Source: Enterococcus innesii (GTDB lineage: Bacteria; Bacillota; Bacilli; Lactobacillales; Enterococcaceae). Taken from it: DNA of 64,000 nucleotides. Below the pieces are notes generated by a model that was not told the DNA's origin, searched no databases, and worked only from the letters and a program-made list of their open reading frames with translations. Within the stretch, counting starts at the first letter, position 1; every line of letters starts with the position of its first letter. Positions 22,935-32,649 of the stretch are shown piece after piece. A program made the position numbers and the translations under genes. The stretch covers positions 347,255 through 411,254 of the forward strand of contig JAHHEN010000005.1 of NCBI GenBank assembly GCA_018982785.1, read 5' to 3'.

Positions 22935-23917
22935 GCTTGCCCCATCTCCTTTTCCATCATTGCCCGCACAAACATCACTTCATCTTTTGGTAAGCACCAT
23001 TCTGCCCCCTTCAAATTTTTAGAAAACAGTTGTACAGCTGGATCTTCTTGGGCAGTATTCCTTGTAAGCAGCAGATATTTGACTAGTTTTAGAACTGTCT
23101 GATTATAGACATCAATATGCCAATGCTCTTCCATTAAACGACTTGCATGTTGAAGTAATTGAACCGCATCATCACATCGTTGGATGTCTACCAAGCATTC
23201 TGATAAATCTAGTACGGCGCCTACCAAGACTGGCCGCAGCTCCGTAAAATCAGTCGAATTTATTTTCTTTAAAATGCAGCTCTCTAACAAAAAAATTTGT
23301 TTTTCTAAAGATGAAGCGTGCAAGCCATAGCGCTGTTTGATGCGTAATGTAGCTAAATATAAAAGGCTGTCAAATAATGTATAAAAATCAGTTCCCAGAA
23401 AAAATGTTTCAAGCATTTCTAAACTTGCATCCGGGACTTTCTGGTTCATACAACCAAATACGAGGTCAGAATAGGCTAACATAAGTTTAAACATCGTATT
23501 ATCCTCAGTAGAGGAGCGAAATTTTTCTAACTCTTTTCTGACTTTCATAAAGGTAACAAACATGTCCTCTTTCGTTGATAAAGAGCTATAAATCAATACA
23601 CTTAATAGATGAAGTTGTTCATCTGTTGACATTGCAAACATGTCTAACAATTCGGTATCAGATATGCTCAACATTTTCTTGATGCCAACAACCAATTCGA
23701 AGGGCAAGTCGATCTCATATTGTACCCATCTATAGTACCGTGAGCGAGATAACCCAATCTTTCTTTCAAAAGATTTCACAGATAGTCCTTTACATTTGCG
23801 TATCTCTTCTAATTTCTCGCGATCAATATTGACAGCAACGACTGATGTATCAGGTATCTTTAAGTCTGGGTTGATCGTGCTAATTAATCGACAAACGCTT
23901 AGTAATCTAGTTTCCAT
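22931..23917 (-). CDS. HTH regulator with helical repeat domain, embedded in the SRR accessory operon
   Basis: A 328-residue protein. Residues about 30-85 form a Cro/C1-type helix-turn-helix (LSVKSFERKIGLSRSRYYRW). The remaining part is all-helical, like the TPR domain of Rgg/PlcR-type regulators that sense peptides. The ATG at 23917 is preferred over the TTG at 23926. It overlaps gtf3 by four bases and lies about 45 bp after the SecE-sized gene, so it is transcribed with the secretion genes and may control them. The ligand, if any, is unknown. Confidence 0.75.
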   Translation of the reverse strand: METRLLSVCRLISTINPDLKIPDTSVVAVNIDREKLEEIRKCKGLSVKSFERKIGLSRSRYYRWVQYEIDLPFELVVGIKKMLSISDTELLDMFAMSTDEQLHLLSVLIYSSLSTKEDMFVTFMKVRKELEKFRSSTEDNTMFKLMLAYSDLVFGCMNQKVPDASLEMLETFFLGTDFYTLFDSLLYLATLRIKQRYGLHASSLEKQIFLLESCILKKINSTDFTELRPVLVGAVLDLSECLVDIQRCDDAVQLLQHASRLMEEHWHIDVYNQTVLKLVKYLLLTRNTAQEDPAVQLFSKNLKGAEWCLPKDEVMFVRAMMEKEMGQA

Positions 23918-23962
23918 ATTTTTCAAATCCTTTTTTCTAAAATGCAGGACCTATTTTTATTC

Positions 23963-24181
23963 TTACTTCTGTAATGCTTCCAATAAAGAATAAACCAACG
24001 ATCCAAGGATCACGATCGACATAACTAAGGAAAGCACGATGGTGATCGCTTTGCCCTTTTTCTTTTCTTCTGAGTGATTTCTTACGTTTTCTCGTTCTTC
24101 TTGAAATCCCGCTTGAATCGTTTTTTCTAGCTGATTATTCGCCAACGATATCACCTCTTCCAGTTTATTTTCGGCAAACAC
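23963..24181 (-). CDS. Small single-span membrane protein, SecE-like in shape
   Basis: Up to 72 residues: a charged cytoplasmic part (LEKTIQAGFQEERENVRNHS, then EEKKKGKA) and one C-terminal membrane helix (IVLSLVMSIVILGSLVYSLL). The GTG at 24181 lacks a good ribosome site. A TTG at 24145 follows AGAGGTG by 6 bases and would give 60 residues, the size of SecE. Streptococcal accessory Sec systems have small membrane subunits (Asp4, Asp5), and this could play that part. That is inference from shape and position, not from sequence similarity. Confidence 0.65.
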   Translation of the reverse strand: MFAENKLEEVISLANNQLEKTIQAGFQEERENVRNHSEEKKKGKAITIVLSLVMSIVILGSLVYSLLEALQK

Positions 24182-24202
24182 CTATGAAGAAAACTGGTTT
24201 AT

Positions 24203-24760
24203 CTATTGGTTCTGATCGACTGCCAGTTGTAGTGACTCACTCACTTCTGAAACATTTTCTACTGGTTCATTTTCGTTTGTAGCCATCTCATTCACTACCT
24301 CTGCTACTTCCACTGCTCGAAGCTCATCAATCAGCTCTTGACTCAATTGATTCACATCGTTATCTTGTCTTTCGACGGTTGAGGTTAACCGATCAATGAT
24401 CTGCTCGGTTTCATTCAAAAAATAGGTTCGAAGCATTTGCTTTTCAACCTCATAAGCAGAAAAGAGCTTCTCATAAATCATTTGTAATTTATTTTGCTCC
24501 TCCTGCTGCTGCTCAAAAGATGCATTGAATTGTTTTTTTAACGTTTGGATCACATTTAGATCGATGTCGTTTTCTGGCTGATTCATCATTGCTTTCATTT
24601 CTTGATTGATTTGAATCAACTGATCAATCAATTCGTTTTGATGAGCAAAAAGTTTCTTTGCTTCCTCTTGTTCCTTCTCAAAAGTGAGCATGGACCCACT
24701 GTTCTCTTTTATTAACAACTTAATTTGCTCATACAATTCAGTGGCTTTCATTTTTTTCAT
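24203..24760 (-). CDS. Coiled-coil protein following gtfB
   Basis: A 185-residue, strongly acidic, almost wholly helical protein (LLIKENSGSMLTFEKEQEEA; QQQEEQNKLQMIYEKLF). It has no signal peptide or membrane helix. The last 40 residues are Glu/Asn/Val-rich and probably disordered. It starts 7 bp after the gtfB stop behind AAAGGATGAAG, so it is in the same operon. It does not resemble the missing C-terminal half of GtfB. Function unknown; a scaffold or chaperone-like role for the adhesin is a guess. Confidence 0.7.
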   Translation of the reverse strand: MKKMKATELYEQIKLLIKENSGSMLTFEKEQEEAKKLFAHQNELIDQLIQINQEMKAMMNQPENDIDLNVIQTLKKQFNASFEQQQEEQNKLQMIYEKLFSAYEVEKQMLRTYFLNETEQIIDRLTSTVERQDNDVNQLSQELIDELRAVEVAEVVNEMATNENEPVENVSEVSESLQLAVDQNQ

Positions 24761-24767
24761 TTTGTCT

Positions 24768-25616
24768 TCATCCTTTCAACACAACTTTGTCCATGCATAC
24801 ATTTTTGTTTGCCAACAACTGATAATTCTTTTGATCGACTTCTACCTTATGAATATAAGGAATGCGGTCATCTAAAATACTCATTAAGTTCCCTTTGATA
24901 TTCCCTTTGCCATCAAGCGGCGATTCTTCCAGATAAAGTGTATTTATTGAGTTGGTTTTTGCTAGAGAAAATAATTCTAATCCCATGTACGAAATGCCAA
25001 CTGTATCATTTTCTGTTAACTGGAAAGCTAACTGATCCCGAATGAAATCAAGTGTTGTGTTAAATTTTTGAGTTACCTTGAATGTTTCTGTATCACGAGT
25101 CGTGACCAAATTGATGGTGCCTTGATAAAAGTAGTAATTCAAGATGCTCTGTTGCTGATCATTGAAAAAAGCAATCTCTTGGACCTGGTCATTGCAGTAA
25201 TAAATAATTGAGAACAATTTCCCATCTGCGGCATATTCTTCAATGAAATCTGTCGTGCCATCAGGATAAAAGTATCGAACTTCTTTCACATGTCTTCTAG
25301 TCATTGGATACAAGCTCACTTTACCTACTTCATCTCCATCAGTGATCAACGAAATGGTCCGATCCTCGTTCATATAAACTTCTGTACAATATGCTGTTGG
25401 TACTTGGTTAAAAAACAGAAAGGCTTCTGGATCGTGACTGCGCTGTGTCACTTGATCTAAAATATTGATTCCCTGCAATGCTTCTTTTTGGAGCATTGCT
25501 TGGAAATTTGGACTCGGTGAGATGGACAACACCTGACTTCCTTCTTTGATTCGTGATTTTTGTGCCATCCAAATTCGGTCATTTGGTCGGATCACGGTGA
25601 CTAATTCATAATGCAT
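24768..25616 (-). CDS. gtfB: GtfB-like cofactor of the SRR glycosyltransferase, short form
   Basis: Partner of GtfA that helps O-GlcNAc transfer onto Ser/Thr repeats of the adhesin. The N-terminal half fits the family (long beta-rich region with TDGDEVGKVSLYP and REVRYFYPDGTTDFIEEY-like spacing). The protein is only 282 residues, while streptococcal GtfB is near 440. It stops after MDKVVLKG with a TGA. Reading past the stop or shifting frame does not recover the rest, so the C-terminal domain is truly absent here. It overlaps gtfA by 11 bases. Confidence 0.75.
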   Translation of the reverse strand: MHYELVTVIRPNDRIWMAQKSRIKEGSQVLSISPSPNFQAMLQKEALQGINILDQVTQRSHDPEAFLFFNQVPTAYCTEVYMNEDRTISLITDGDEVGKVSLYPMTRRHVKEVRYFYPDGTTDFIEEYAADGKLFSIIYYCNDQVQEIAFFNDQQQSILNYYFYQGTINLVTTRDTETFKVTQKFNTTLDFIRDQLAFQLTENDTVGISYMGLELFSLAKTNSINTLYLEESPLDGKGNIKGNLMSILDDRIPYIHKVEVDQKNYQLLANKNVCMDKVVLKG

Positions 25617-27043
25617 CGATCAACTCACTCCATTTCTCTGCAATTATCGCGTCTTGAAACATTCGGACAGACTTGCGGGTATTGGCTTTAAGTTGGTTTA
25701 AATCAGAAGCAGTCAACTGACGAATGCCATCTGTTAGTTGCTGAATAGTATAGGCTTCATCAGTTCTAGAAAAATCTTTCAAATAACCATTGACTCCTTC
25801 TTTGATCAACTCCATGGCCCCAAAACGAGCCTTGAAGGTTACAATTGGCAATCCTGCATTTAAAGCTTCAATATAAGTCAATCCGAAACCTTCTGAAAAA
25901 GAACCAGAGATAAATGCATCATAATCAGGATATACTTCATTGATTGCATGAGAATGCCCTTTTAACCGAATGTACTCTTCTGCATTCAACTCCTTGATCA
26001 CTGCTTTTAACTTGCCTTCTTCTCCCCCTTGACCATAGATGTCTAAAGAGATCGTTGGATATTCTTTTTTTGCTGCAGCAATTGCCCGCATCACAAGATC
26101 AATGTGCTTTTCAGATGCCAAACGAGAGACCGTCACAAACTTCTCTGCCTGTTGTTTGCCTATTTCAAATGAGTCTTCTGTCATATCACGAATCCCTCCC
26201 ACCGGGATCGTGACAACTTTTTGAGACTCGTTTGGAAAGTCGATCAACAAATCTTGCCTTTGCAATTCTGTCGCAACAACGATATGAGTGACTTGTTCCA
26301 AATGTGTCAAAGCAAATTCATAGTAATTGTTCCAAAGAGGTGCGCTAGCTACGTCACGATCAGATAAATGATCGGCATGAACAATCTCAATCAATTTGAT
26401 TTCCGGAGGACAATGATCATACAAAGCAGCCTCGCTTTCCTCTCCCCGATCAATGATGATACTTTTGGTTTCTGGGAATTCTTCTATCAGTTGTTTAAAG
26501 AAAAATCGCTGCAATAAGACCTCATTTCTAAAGAAACGATGTTTGCCTTTGAAAGCAAACAAATGAATATTCGTCATTACTCTTCCTCGATGCGGATCAT
26601 TTTGGTAACTGTACATGATTTTTCTTTGATTCGTTCGATAGTCAAAGATCTCTACCCGATAATCCGAAACTAGCAGTAAGCCTTCTTTTTTTCGACTAGG
26701 AGATTTTTCCATATGCTCTACGATTTTTAATCCTGAGGATGTGATAGTTTCTTTGACTCTATGTGTGTTCGTAGCATCTACTAAGAGATCTTGTTGTGCA
26801 GTAAAAACTGCTTTAGCCCCTTTCCTTAAATAATCACCTTCTAGTGCAAAATACTCCCACATGGAGATGACTTTATCATCTGGTATTTTCCAAGCTGCCA
26901 TGGCTTCATGGAGATTCTTCACTAATTCCATAAAAATATACTTATAGGGAATTTTTTCTATCAAAACAAGCAGCACGATAGAACTGTGCATGTTCCACAC
27001 CAGAATTGCCAATCCCAATTGCTTTATTTACAAAAAAATTCAT
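25606..27043 (-). CDS. gtfA: GtfA, O-GlcNAc transferase of SRR adhesin (frameshifted here)
   Basis: GT4-type transferase that puts GlcNAc on serine-rich repeats in the cytoplasm before export. The true start is the ATG at 27043 behind GAGGGGG. It opens with AIGIGNSGVEHAQFYRAACF, the family N-terminus. The T-run at 26952-26957 has one base too many, which breaks the frame. Removing it gives a 478-residue protein. The GT-B core is clear: FVTVSRLASEKHIDLVMRA, LDIYGQGGEEGKL, and the donor loop SEGFGLTYIEALNAGLPIV with the Glu pair. Acts with the short GtfB. Confidence 0.9.
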
Positions 27044-27059
27044 GATGTCCCCCTCTTTA

Positions 27060-27965
27060 TTAGGTTGATTTCTTCCTGTTTTCTTTTACATTCTCTAAAA
27101 CTTTTAGTGCCCTTTGATTAAGTGCGATCTTTTTTTGCAAACGATCCATAAGCTCGGGTGCTTCAGTTTCTTCATTTGGCTTTGCAAATAATAAAGCTAA
27201 TACAGAAAAATCTTCGTGGTAACAAGATTCCAGCAGAGAAAAATTTTGTCCCATTTTAAGGTTGATTTTTTCAGGACTGTCGCTTCGCTGGTAGATTTCT
27301 TCAAGCAATGCCTCCAAGTACGATGATGCAGCCTTAATATCCGGTTCAACAAACAATCCTGCTTCAAAATCTGAAAGTGCATATTCTTTGACATAGCTGT
27401 TCTGTTTTTCAAATACGACCGATAATGCAGCATGTTTCTCAACCAGCGGTGTAACCGCAACAACGCTGGTAGCTATGTTTGAGCCTTCGTTTGCTCCAGT
27501 GTCTGCATTTATAGGAACCACTTCAAATGCTTGATTCTCCTTAGTGGATAAAACCAATTCCTTAAAAAGAATCTCTTGATGCTTTTTATTTACCATATGA
27601 ATCTGGTAATCAGTGGCACCTTTGGGAAAGAGAAAACATTCCTGGTTTGTTTCGAAGACTAGTTTTTCAAGAAAAAACCCATCTTTATCAAAAAATTCCA
27701 TCAATAGCTGTACTGCTTCCTCACGATCGAATTCAGCATGAAGTGTTAACTCGTACTTGTGTCCCGGCAGTAACATAGGCAGCATTGGTGATTTCCGACT
27801 AATATGAAATTCTGTTTTCGAATACCAAGATTTAATACTGACGCCGGGAGGCATCAAAGGAGAAGAATAAGAGACCTCCCCAGAGGGCATATAAGCTATT
27901 TTTGCGCCATAATTATAATTGTCATTAAAGTCGATCCCCCACTTGATACGATATAAACTATTCAT
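27060..27965 (-). CDS. asp3: Accessory Sec system protein Asp3
   Basis: A 301-residue cytoplasmic protein of the Asp3 family, which binds Asp1 and Asp2 and the unfolded adhesin. The family-like N-terminus is IKWGIDFNDNYNYGAKIAYM, followed by GEVSYSSPLMPPGVSIKSW. Longer than most streptococcal Asp3 (about 150-300). The C-terminal half is helical and charged. The start could be the ATG at 27977, 12 bases upstream. It begins 15 bp after the restored asp2 stop. Confidence 0.85.
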   Translation of the reverse strand: MNSLYRIKWGIDFNDNYNYGAKIAYMPSGEVSYSSPLMPPGVSIKSWYSKTEFHISRKSPMLPMLLPGHKYELTLHAEFDREEAVQLLMEFFDKDGFFLEKLVFETNQECFLFPKGATDYQIHMVNKKHQEILFKELVLSTKENQAFEVVPINADTGANEGSNIATSVVAVTPLVEKHAALSVVFEKQNSYVKEYALSDFEAGLFVEPDIKAASSYLEALLEEIYQRSDSPEKINLKMGQNFSLLESCYHEDFSVLALLFAKPNEETEAPELMDRLQKKIALNQRALKVLENVKENRKKST

Positions 27966-27980
27966 CGACTCCCTCATTCC

Positions 27981-29565
27981 CTATAATATTTTCTTGATAT
28001 CACGGTGAAATGTATGCACAAGAATATTTTTGTATTGTTTCAAAAACCAACTATTGATGGCGGGACTATTATCGTTATGTCGGCCGATCATGCCTTTATA
28101 CAGAACACGAGTCATGGGGAAATTATTTTTAAAAAATCAAACAACATTGGAAATGCCTCCATGTCGTAATCGTCTTGTTTCATATAGGCGATAGCAAATG
28201 TCGTCTCACGATAATCGCCACTTTTAAATTTGCTCCAGAACCGTTCATTCAATTGACTGCTCGCTTCTTTTGAAACAACCCCAATATTGTAAAGCAGCAT
28301 ATCCAATGAGGTTGGAAATCCAGTTGGTCGATTGATGCGTTCATTTAGAGCAATGGAACCAAGATTCGTCAACGGTTTTCCCACGATGACACTGTTTGGG
28401 CTTAAATCGCTAGCAAAATATAGCGCGCCAAACGTTCCCATCGACAATCCGGATAAAATGAGATCTGACTTTTCAAAACCTAGCAGTGCTAGTTTTCCTA
28501 AGATGATCGCTACGATTTCTTGTTCGAATTTCTGGCTGCCTAGATAGAAATTTCCACCTTCTAAACGAGGATCACCAATCAGCAGAAAAGGACAGCCCAT
28601 ACTTCCCATCATCCCACGGCCTTCAAAACCTTCAGCTGAACGATAGCCAGAAAAATAAACCGCTAATGGAGGTTTTAAATCTCCCGGGTTAAAGTAATAG
28701 ATCACTTCTCCCCCAGATTCTCTTCATCTCGAATCCGACCACCTCCTGGAATCATGACACTTTCATCCGCCATTGCTCTACGCAGGTGCATCTGCCCGAT
28801 CGTAAATTGCCCTCGATTTCCTTTGGCATATAATGAAACATTGATGTATGAATTTTGATCTAATTTGAAGTAAATCGGTTCCCCATTTATGATTTGATCG
28901 TGAAGAATCTCAATCACTTGGATGACTTGATTCGTGTTTTCTCTAATAAAAAAGAGTTTGATCTTCACAATCGCTTCTCCTTCGATATTTGCGATTTCCG
29001 GATAAAAGCAGGTGCGTTCATTTTTAGGAATCAGGTTAGTCATTTTCCAAGTAGTTATTTGCTGATAGTCTGATGTCAATTGCGCCTTTACCTGACAGGC
29101 TGCATGTCCTTCTTTAGCGATCTGCAACGAAACATCTTTATTAAATTTCATGTGATCCATAGACAGCTTATATCCTTGTTGCTTTGCTGAAAATTGCTCA
29201 TTGATCATACGAAAAACATTTTCTAGCTGCTTTTTATCAAAGCGATTCGCTGCTTTTAATGTGAAAAGCGCTTGAATTTCTGGAGATAGTCGATCATTTT
29301 CTTCGTAAAATATTTGGTAGGCAGGCAATTGTTTTAAAAATTCAAAATTTTCAAGAATTGCGGCATTTTCCTCTAGAAGAAAAATTGCCCGATGATATTT
29401 GCTATTATATTTGTCTTTCTTAAACAGCTGCAGCTCCTGCTCATCTTTGCTGAAATCATAGGCTAATGGAAGCCACTGATAGGCAAACAAAGGAGAGAGC
29501 CGTTTTTGCCACTCGGAAGAAACAGCTGCAATATGAAATACCTGAATCTGTTTAGACGACACCAT
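27981..29565 (-). CDS. asp2: Accessory Sec system protein Asp2 (two frameshifts here)
   Basis: Asp2 has a hydrolase-like domain that O-acetylates GlcNAc on SRR adhesins and is needed for export. The gene is broken twice: one G missing at 28710-28714 and one A at 28126-28130. Restored, it is 528 residues, the usual size. The catalytic part has YFNPGDLKPPLAVYFSGYR, the Ser in LILSGLSMGTFGALYF, and an ending with RVLYKGMIGRHNDNS where the His probably acts. The start overlaps asp1 by 14 bases. Confidence 0.9.
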
Positions 29566-31153
29566 TTAGCAACTCCCTCCATTGTTTCATAATATTTTCC
29601 TCACTAAAATGCTCAATATAACTAATATTTTCCACTAATGCTTGGTTCCAATTATTTAAATCGTCCATGTAAAAAGCGATTGCTGCATCTAATTCTCTAA
29701 TTTGACCAATGATTTGCCCATTCTTTTGGTCATCCACATAATCGGTTTTCTTCCTAACAAGCTGAGGAATCCCTGCACTAACAGCTAGTGCTTGTTTCTG
29801 GACATCAACTTCAGCAGACAAATCAATATACAACCGTGTCTCATTGAAATCCTGACGAATCGCGGTGAGATGAGAATCCAAACGAAAGTGAATCCTAAAA
29901 TTGACATCAACTGCCTCTACTAGATTTCGCCAATTTTTGCTTTCTCGAATCTCTTCAATCGCCTCTTCATCCGTTTTAAATAACTTTTTTGCCTTTTTTG
30001 CTTCAAAATACTTTAATACCTTTTGATACTCCTCTGATTCACTATCGACACCGAAATGAGTATCAACCAGTTCTTTTTGTGCTTCTCGTAAAACGACTTC
30101 GCTTTGGAATGTCGTTGTTTCGATGATTAAGTCATAACGATCATTCTGAATAACTTTTTGCAGTAATAGATGATGGATTCTTCGAACGTCTTCGTTAAGC
30201 TCACCGGCGTTCCAATAAAGAACCAGCTGGGGAATGGAGTTGCTATTGCCCAGCTGAAAAGAAGTTGTGTAAATAGGTATGCGCTGTATCCGAGATAGGT
30301 CATTAATACCGGACTGTCTCATTAAAGAGAGAAGCGCTGTTTGATTACTAGTCGAATCAGTAATAATTTTATTTTCGCCTGCCCATAATTCTGCTTTTTC
30401 ATCTGATGCACAAGTTGAAAGTCTGTGGGCATCAGAAACGATCTGGATCACTCTTTTTCGTTCCTCGTTCGTTTTGACCAATCTTAGACTCCGCTCATTT
30501 GTCAAACAAATTATTTGATCTTCTGACTCAAGGTTCAGTTGAGATTGATTCATCATCTCTAAAAGAAGTTCATCCATGCTTCGATACTGACTTTTCTTTA
30601 GCCCAATTCTTTGAGGACTTATCAGCTCAACGTGTGGATTTTCTCCAAAGTATTCCACACATTTTTCTATTCCTGATTCGTTATAATAAATCTTCTTTAC
30701 TTGTTCCCCTTTGTCATTCTGAAACGATTTTGCAGAAATAAAACCCCGATCATCGAAAAAGAGAATATGTCGATAAGGTTCCGTCATTAAATACATCTGT
30801 TCTGCAAAACCAAATGTATTGAACCGAATTTCACCAAATGGTTGATTTTCCTTAATCAGTGTGATCCCAAAAGGTGTATAGACCTTCTCCACATTCTCAG
30901 CAAGAGGCAAGTCATCGACATCTAAGGGAAATCCATTGGTTTTTTGAATGTCTTGCAAGCAATCATAAAGTGAAGTCATTTGCGCTGCTTCTAATTCATA
31001 TGCATGCATCTGATAACGTAAAAACGGCATATGCTCCAATAACAATAAGTGATACGGTTCTCGATTGTTCTTGAAAAGCTGAATGATATTCATCATGTAA
31101 TCACTTTCTAAATTGCCGCTACTACTCGTCCAATCAGGAATAAAATAGTTCAA
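29552..31153 (-). CDS. asp1: Accessory Sec system protein Asp1
   Basis: A 533-residue Asp1, structurally a GT-B-like protein that works with Asp2 and Asp3 in guiding glycosylated adhesin to SecA2. The start is the TTG at 31153 (MNYFIPDWTSS), 7 bases after AGGAGG. The family motif near the N-terminus (YFIPDW) and the body (HILFFDDRGFISAKSF; ARLY-like and DLSAEVDVQKQALAVSAGIP near the end) agree with the family. It overlaps the 3' end of secY2's intergenic region by spacing of only 21 bp. Confidence 0.9.
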   Translation of the reverse strand: MNYFIPDWTSSSGNLESDYMMNIIQLFKNNREPYHLLLLEHMPFLRYQMHAYELEAAQMTSLYDCLQDIQKTNGFPLDVDDLPLAENVEKVYTPFGITLIKENQPFGEIRFNTFGFAEQMYLMTEPYRHILFFDDRGFISAKSFQNDKGEQVKKIYYNESGIEKCVEYFGENPHVELISPQRIGLKKSQYRSMDELLLEMMNQSQLNLESEDQIICLTNERSLRLVKTNEERKRVIQIVSDAHRLSTCASDEKAELWAGENKIITDSTSNQTALLSLMRQSGINDLSRIQRIPIYTTSFQLGNSNSIPQLVLYWNAGELNEDVRRIHHLLLQKVIQNDRYDLIIETTTFQSEVVLREAQKELVDTHFGVDSESEEYQKVLKYFEAKKAKKLFKTDEEAIEEIRESKNWRNLVEAVDVNFRIHFRLDSHLTAIRQDFNETRLYIDLSAEVDVQKQALAVSAGIPQLVRKKTDYVDDQKNGQIIGQIRELDAAIAFYMDDLNNWNQALVENISYIEHFSEENIMKQWRELLNGVV

Positions 31154-31174
31154 AGAATTGCCTCCTAACATCCT

Positions 31175-32392
31175 CTAAAAAATCCGGTAAGTATGTCTGG
31201 AAAAGAGGAACCGTATTTCATTTGTGATAGTTTCTAAAATAATGATCAACATAAAAATGCTTCCGAAATAAAAAGCTAAGTTGGAAATAATTTGATTTTG
31301 CAATCCAATCAATAAAGGAATCATTGAAATGATCACAAGGTAACTGTTGCCAAGCAATGCAACGGTCGACAAACGTTTCCATATATATTGCTCTGTCTGT
31401 TTACCAGGAGCAACATTTAAGATATAATCTCCTGTCTCTTTTAGATTTTTCGCTATATCGTATGGTCGAACATTTATAAAACTAAATCCGTAACCTAAAA
31501 CATAGAGAATCAGACCATAAGTGAAAACACCCCGCACATTATTAAATGAAAAGTAAGTCGTAATAAAATTCGAAAAGCCTGTGTCCCCCCACTTTTCGTT
31601 CAATAGTAAAAGCTGCGGCATTGAAAAGACGGTTACTGCAAACATAAAAGGCATTGCCCCGGCAGGTAAAAGTCGAATAGGAATATACGAATTGTTAAAG
31701 CGACTGTCGATACCTGTCCGCTCAATATTGATGCGGTACTCTGCACTGTAAAGAAACAGTGTGAGATAAATAAAAACCAAGGTCAACAAAACTAACCCGA
31801 TAAGAAAGTTTTGACTCAAATGAACAGATTCTGTTTGTCCCGAAATTAACATAGCTGGGATATTCATCAGTAAACCTGGAACAATAAACAGACTTTGACC
31901 TCCGATTCCTTTATCAATGTTGATATCAGCTAGCCATGCAACGAACAATCCCCCGGCAGACAATACAAGAACTGCTCCTAAAAACAACAGGACAATAGAA
32001 CCTCCAATAGCTTTTTGATCAATCATCGAGGAACGAAATTTTAAGACTAGTGCGCAACTTTGAAGGATAGCAAATAAAAGAGTCAAACAGCGTTGAATAT
32101 AACCAATTCGTTTGGTGGAAAGATTTCCGATACTTTCTGTATCAATCATGCTGATCGTCGTCCAGATGATCAGAGCGGTCATGTACGGGCCCATTCCTAA
32201 AGAAAAAAGCGTCGGAACAGTGAAATTCCCACCGGTTGATGTCGCTAAAAACTTCAAAATCAAACTTGTTGATTCTTCTGGTATCTGTTCTGAAACAAAA
32301 AATGGAACCTGGATATGCTTTCCTATCTCAACGATGAACAAAAGAAAAAAGCTCGCTACTATTCTTTGAATGAGTTCTTTTTGATTCTTCAT
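31175..32392 (-). CDS. secY2: Accessory Sec translocon channel SecY2
   Basis: A 405-residue polytopic protein with about ten hydrophobic segments. It has SecY-like features (FSLGMGPYMTALIIW in place of LGIxPYI in TM2; GGQSLFIVPG in TM5) but is shorter and more diverged than housekeeping SecY. The ATG at 32392 is preferred over the TTG at 32404 because GGAG lies 6 bases ahead. First gene of the minus-strand accessory operon. Confidence 0.93.
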   Translation of the reverse strand: MKNQKELIQRIVASFFLLFIVEIGKHIQVPFFVSEQIPEESTSLILKFLATSTGGNFTVPTLFSLGMGPYMTALIIWTTISMIDTESIGNLSTKRIGYIQRCLTLLFAILQSCALVLKFRSSMIDQKAIGGSIVLLFLGAVLVLSAGGLFVAWLADINIDKGIGGQSLFIVPGLLMNIPAMLISGQTESVHLSQNFLIGLVLLTLVFIYLTLFLYSAEYRINIERTGIDSRFNNSYIPIRLLPAGAMPFMFAVTVFSMPQLLLLNEKWGDTGFSNFITTYFSFNNVRGVFTYGLILYVLGYGFSFINVRPYDIAKNLKETGDYILNVAPGKQTEQYIWKRLSTVALLGNSYLVIISMIPLLIGLQNQIISNLAFYFGSIFMLIIILETITNEIRFLFSRHTYRIF

Positions 32393-32649
32393 TTTCATCT
32401 CCAATTTTCTTACTTTTTTTTAATCTACAATGTTTAATAAAATATTATCAGTTTTAAATTTGCCTTTTGTACTTGTTTTTTGTTGAAATGAAAAAAAAAA
32501 GGAAAAGGAGATGTTGGTCATTGTGGTATTATCGATTTAAATTCAAATTAGAAAGTAGCTATTCATTTTTTGATGATCATCTGAAAAACACGTGGATTGA
32601 AAAAATGGAAGAATTTCTTAAAAACATCTCCCATAAAGAAGGATTTTAT
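32393..32649. promoter_or_regulatory. Divergent promoter region between secY2 and the secA2 transcript
   Basis: The two halves of the accessory Sec locus are transcribed away from each other from this AT-rich gap. No clear -35/-10 pair was found on either strand. The plus strand has an AAGGAG at 32505-32510 and an open frame with coding-like content from TTG 32521 onwards, so part of this region may be translated as an N-terminal extension of the next gene. Confidence 0.5.

Noticed and set aside
24768..25616. Short gtfB explained by another homopolymer error
   Set aside because: No frame downstream of the TGA continues for more than a few codons, and the next gene starts 7 bp later with its own ribosome site.
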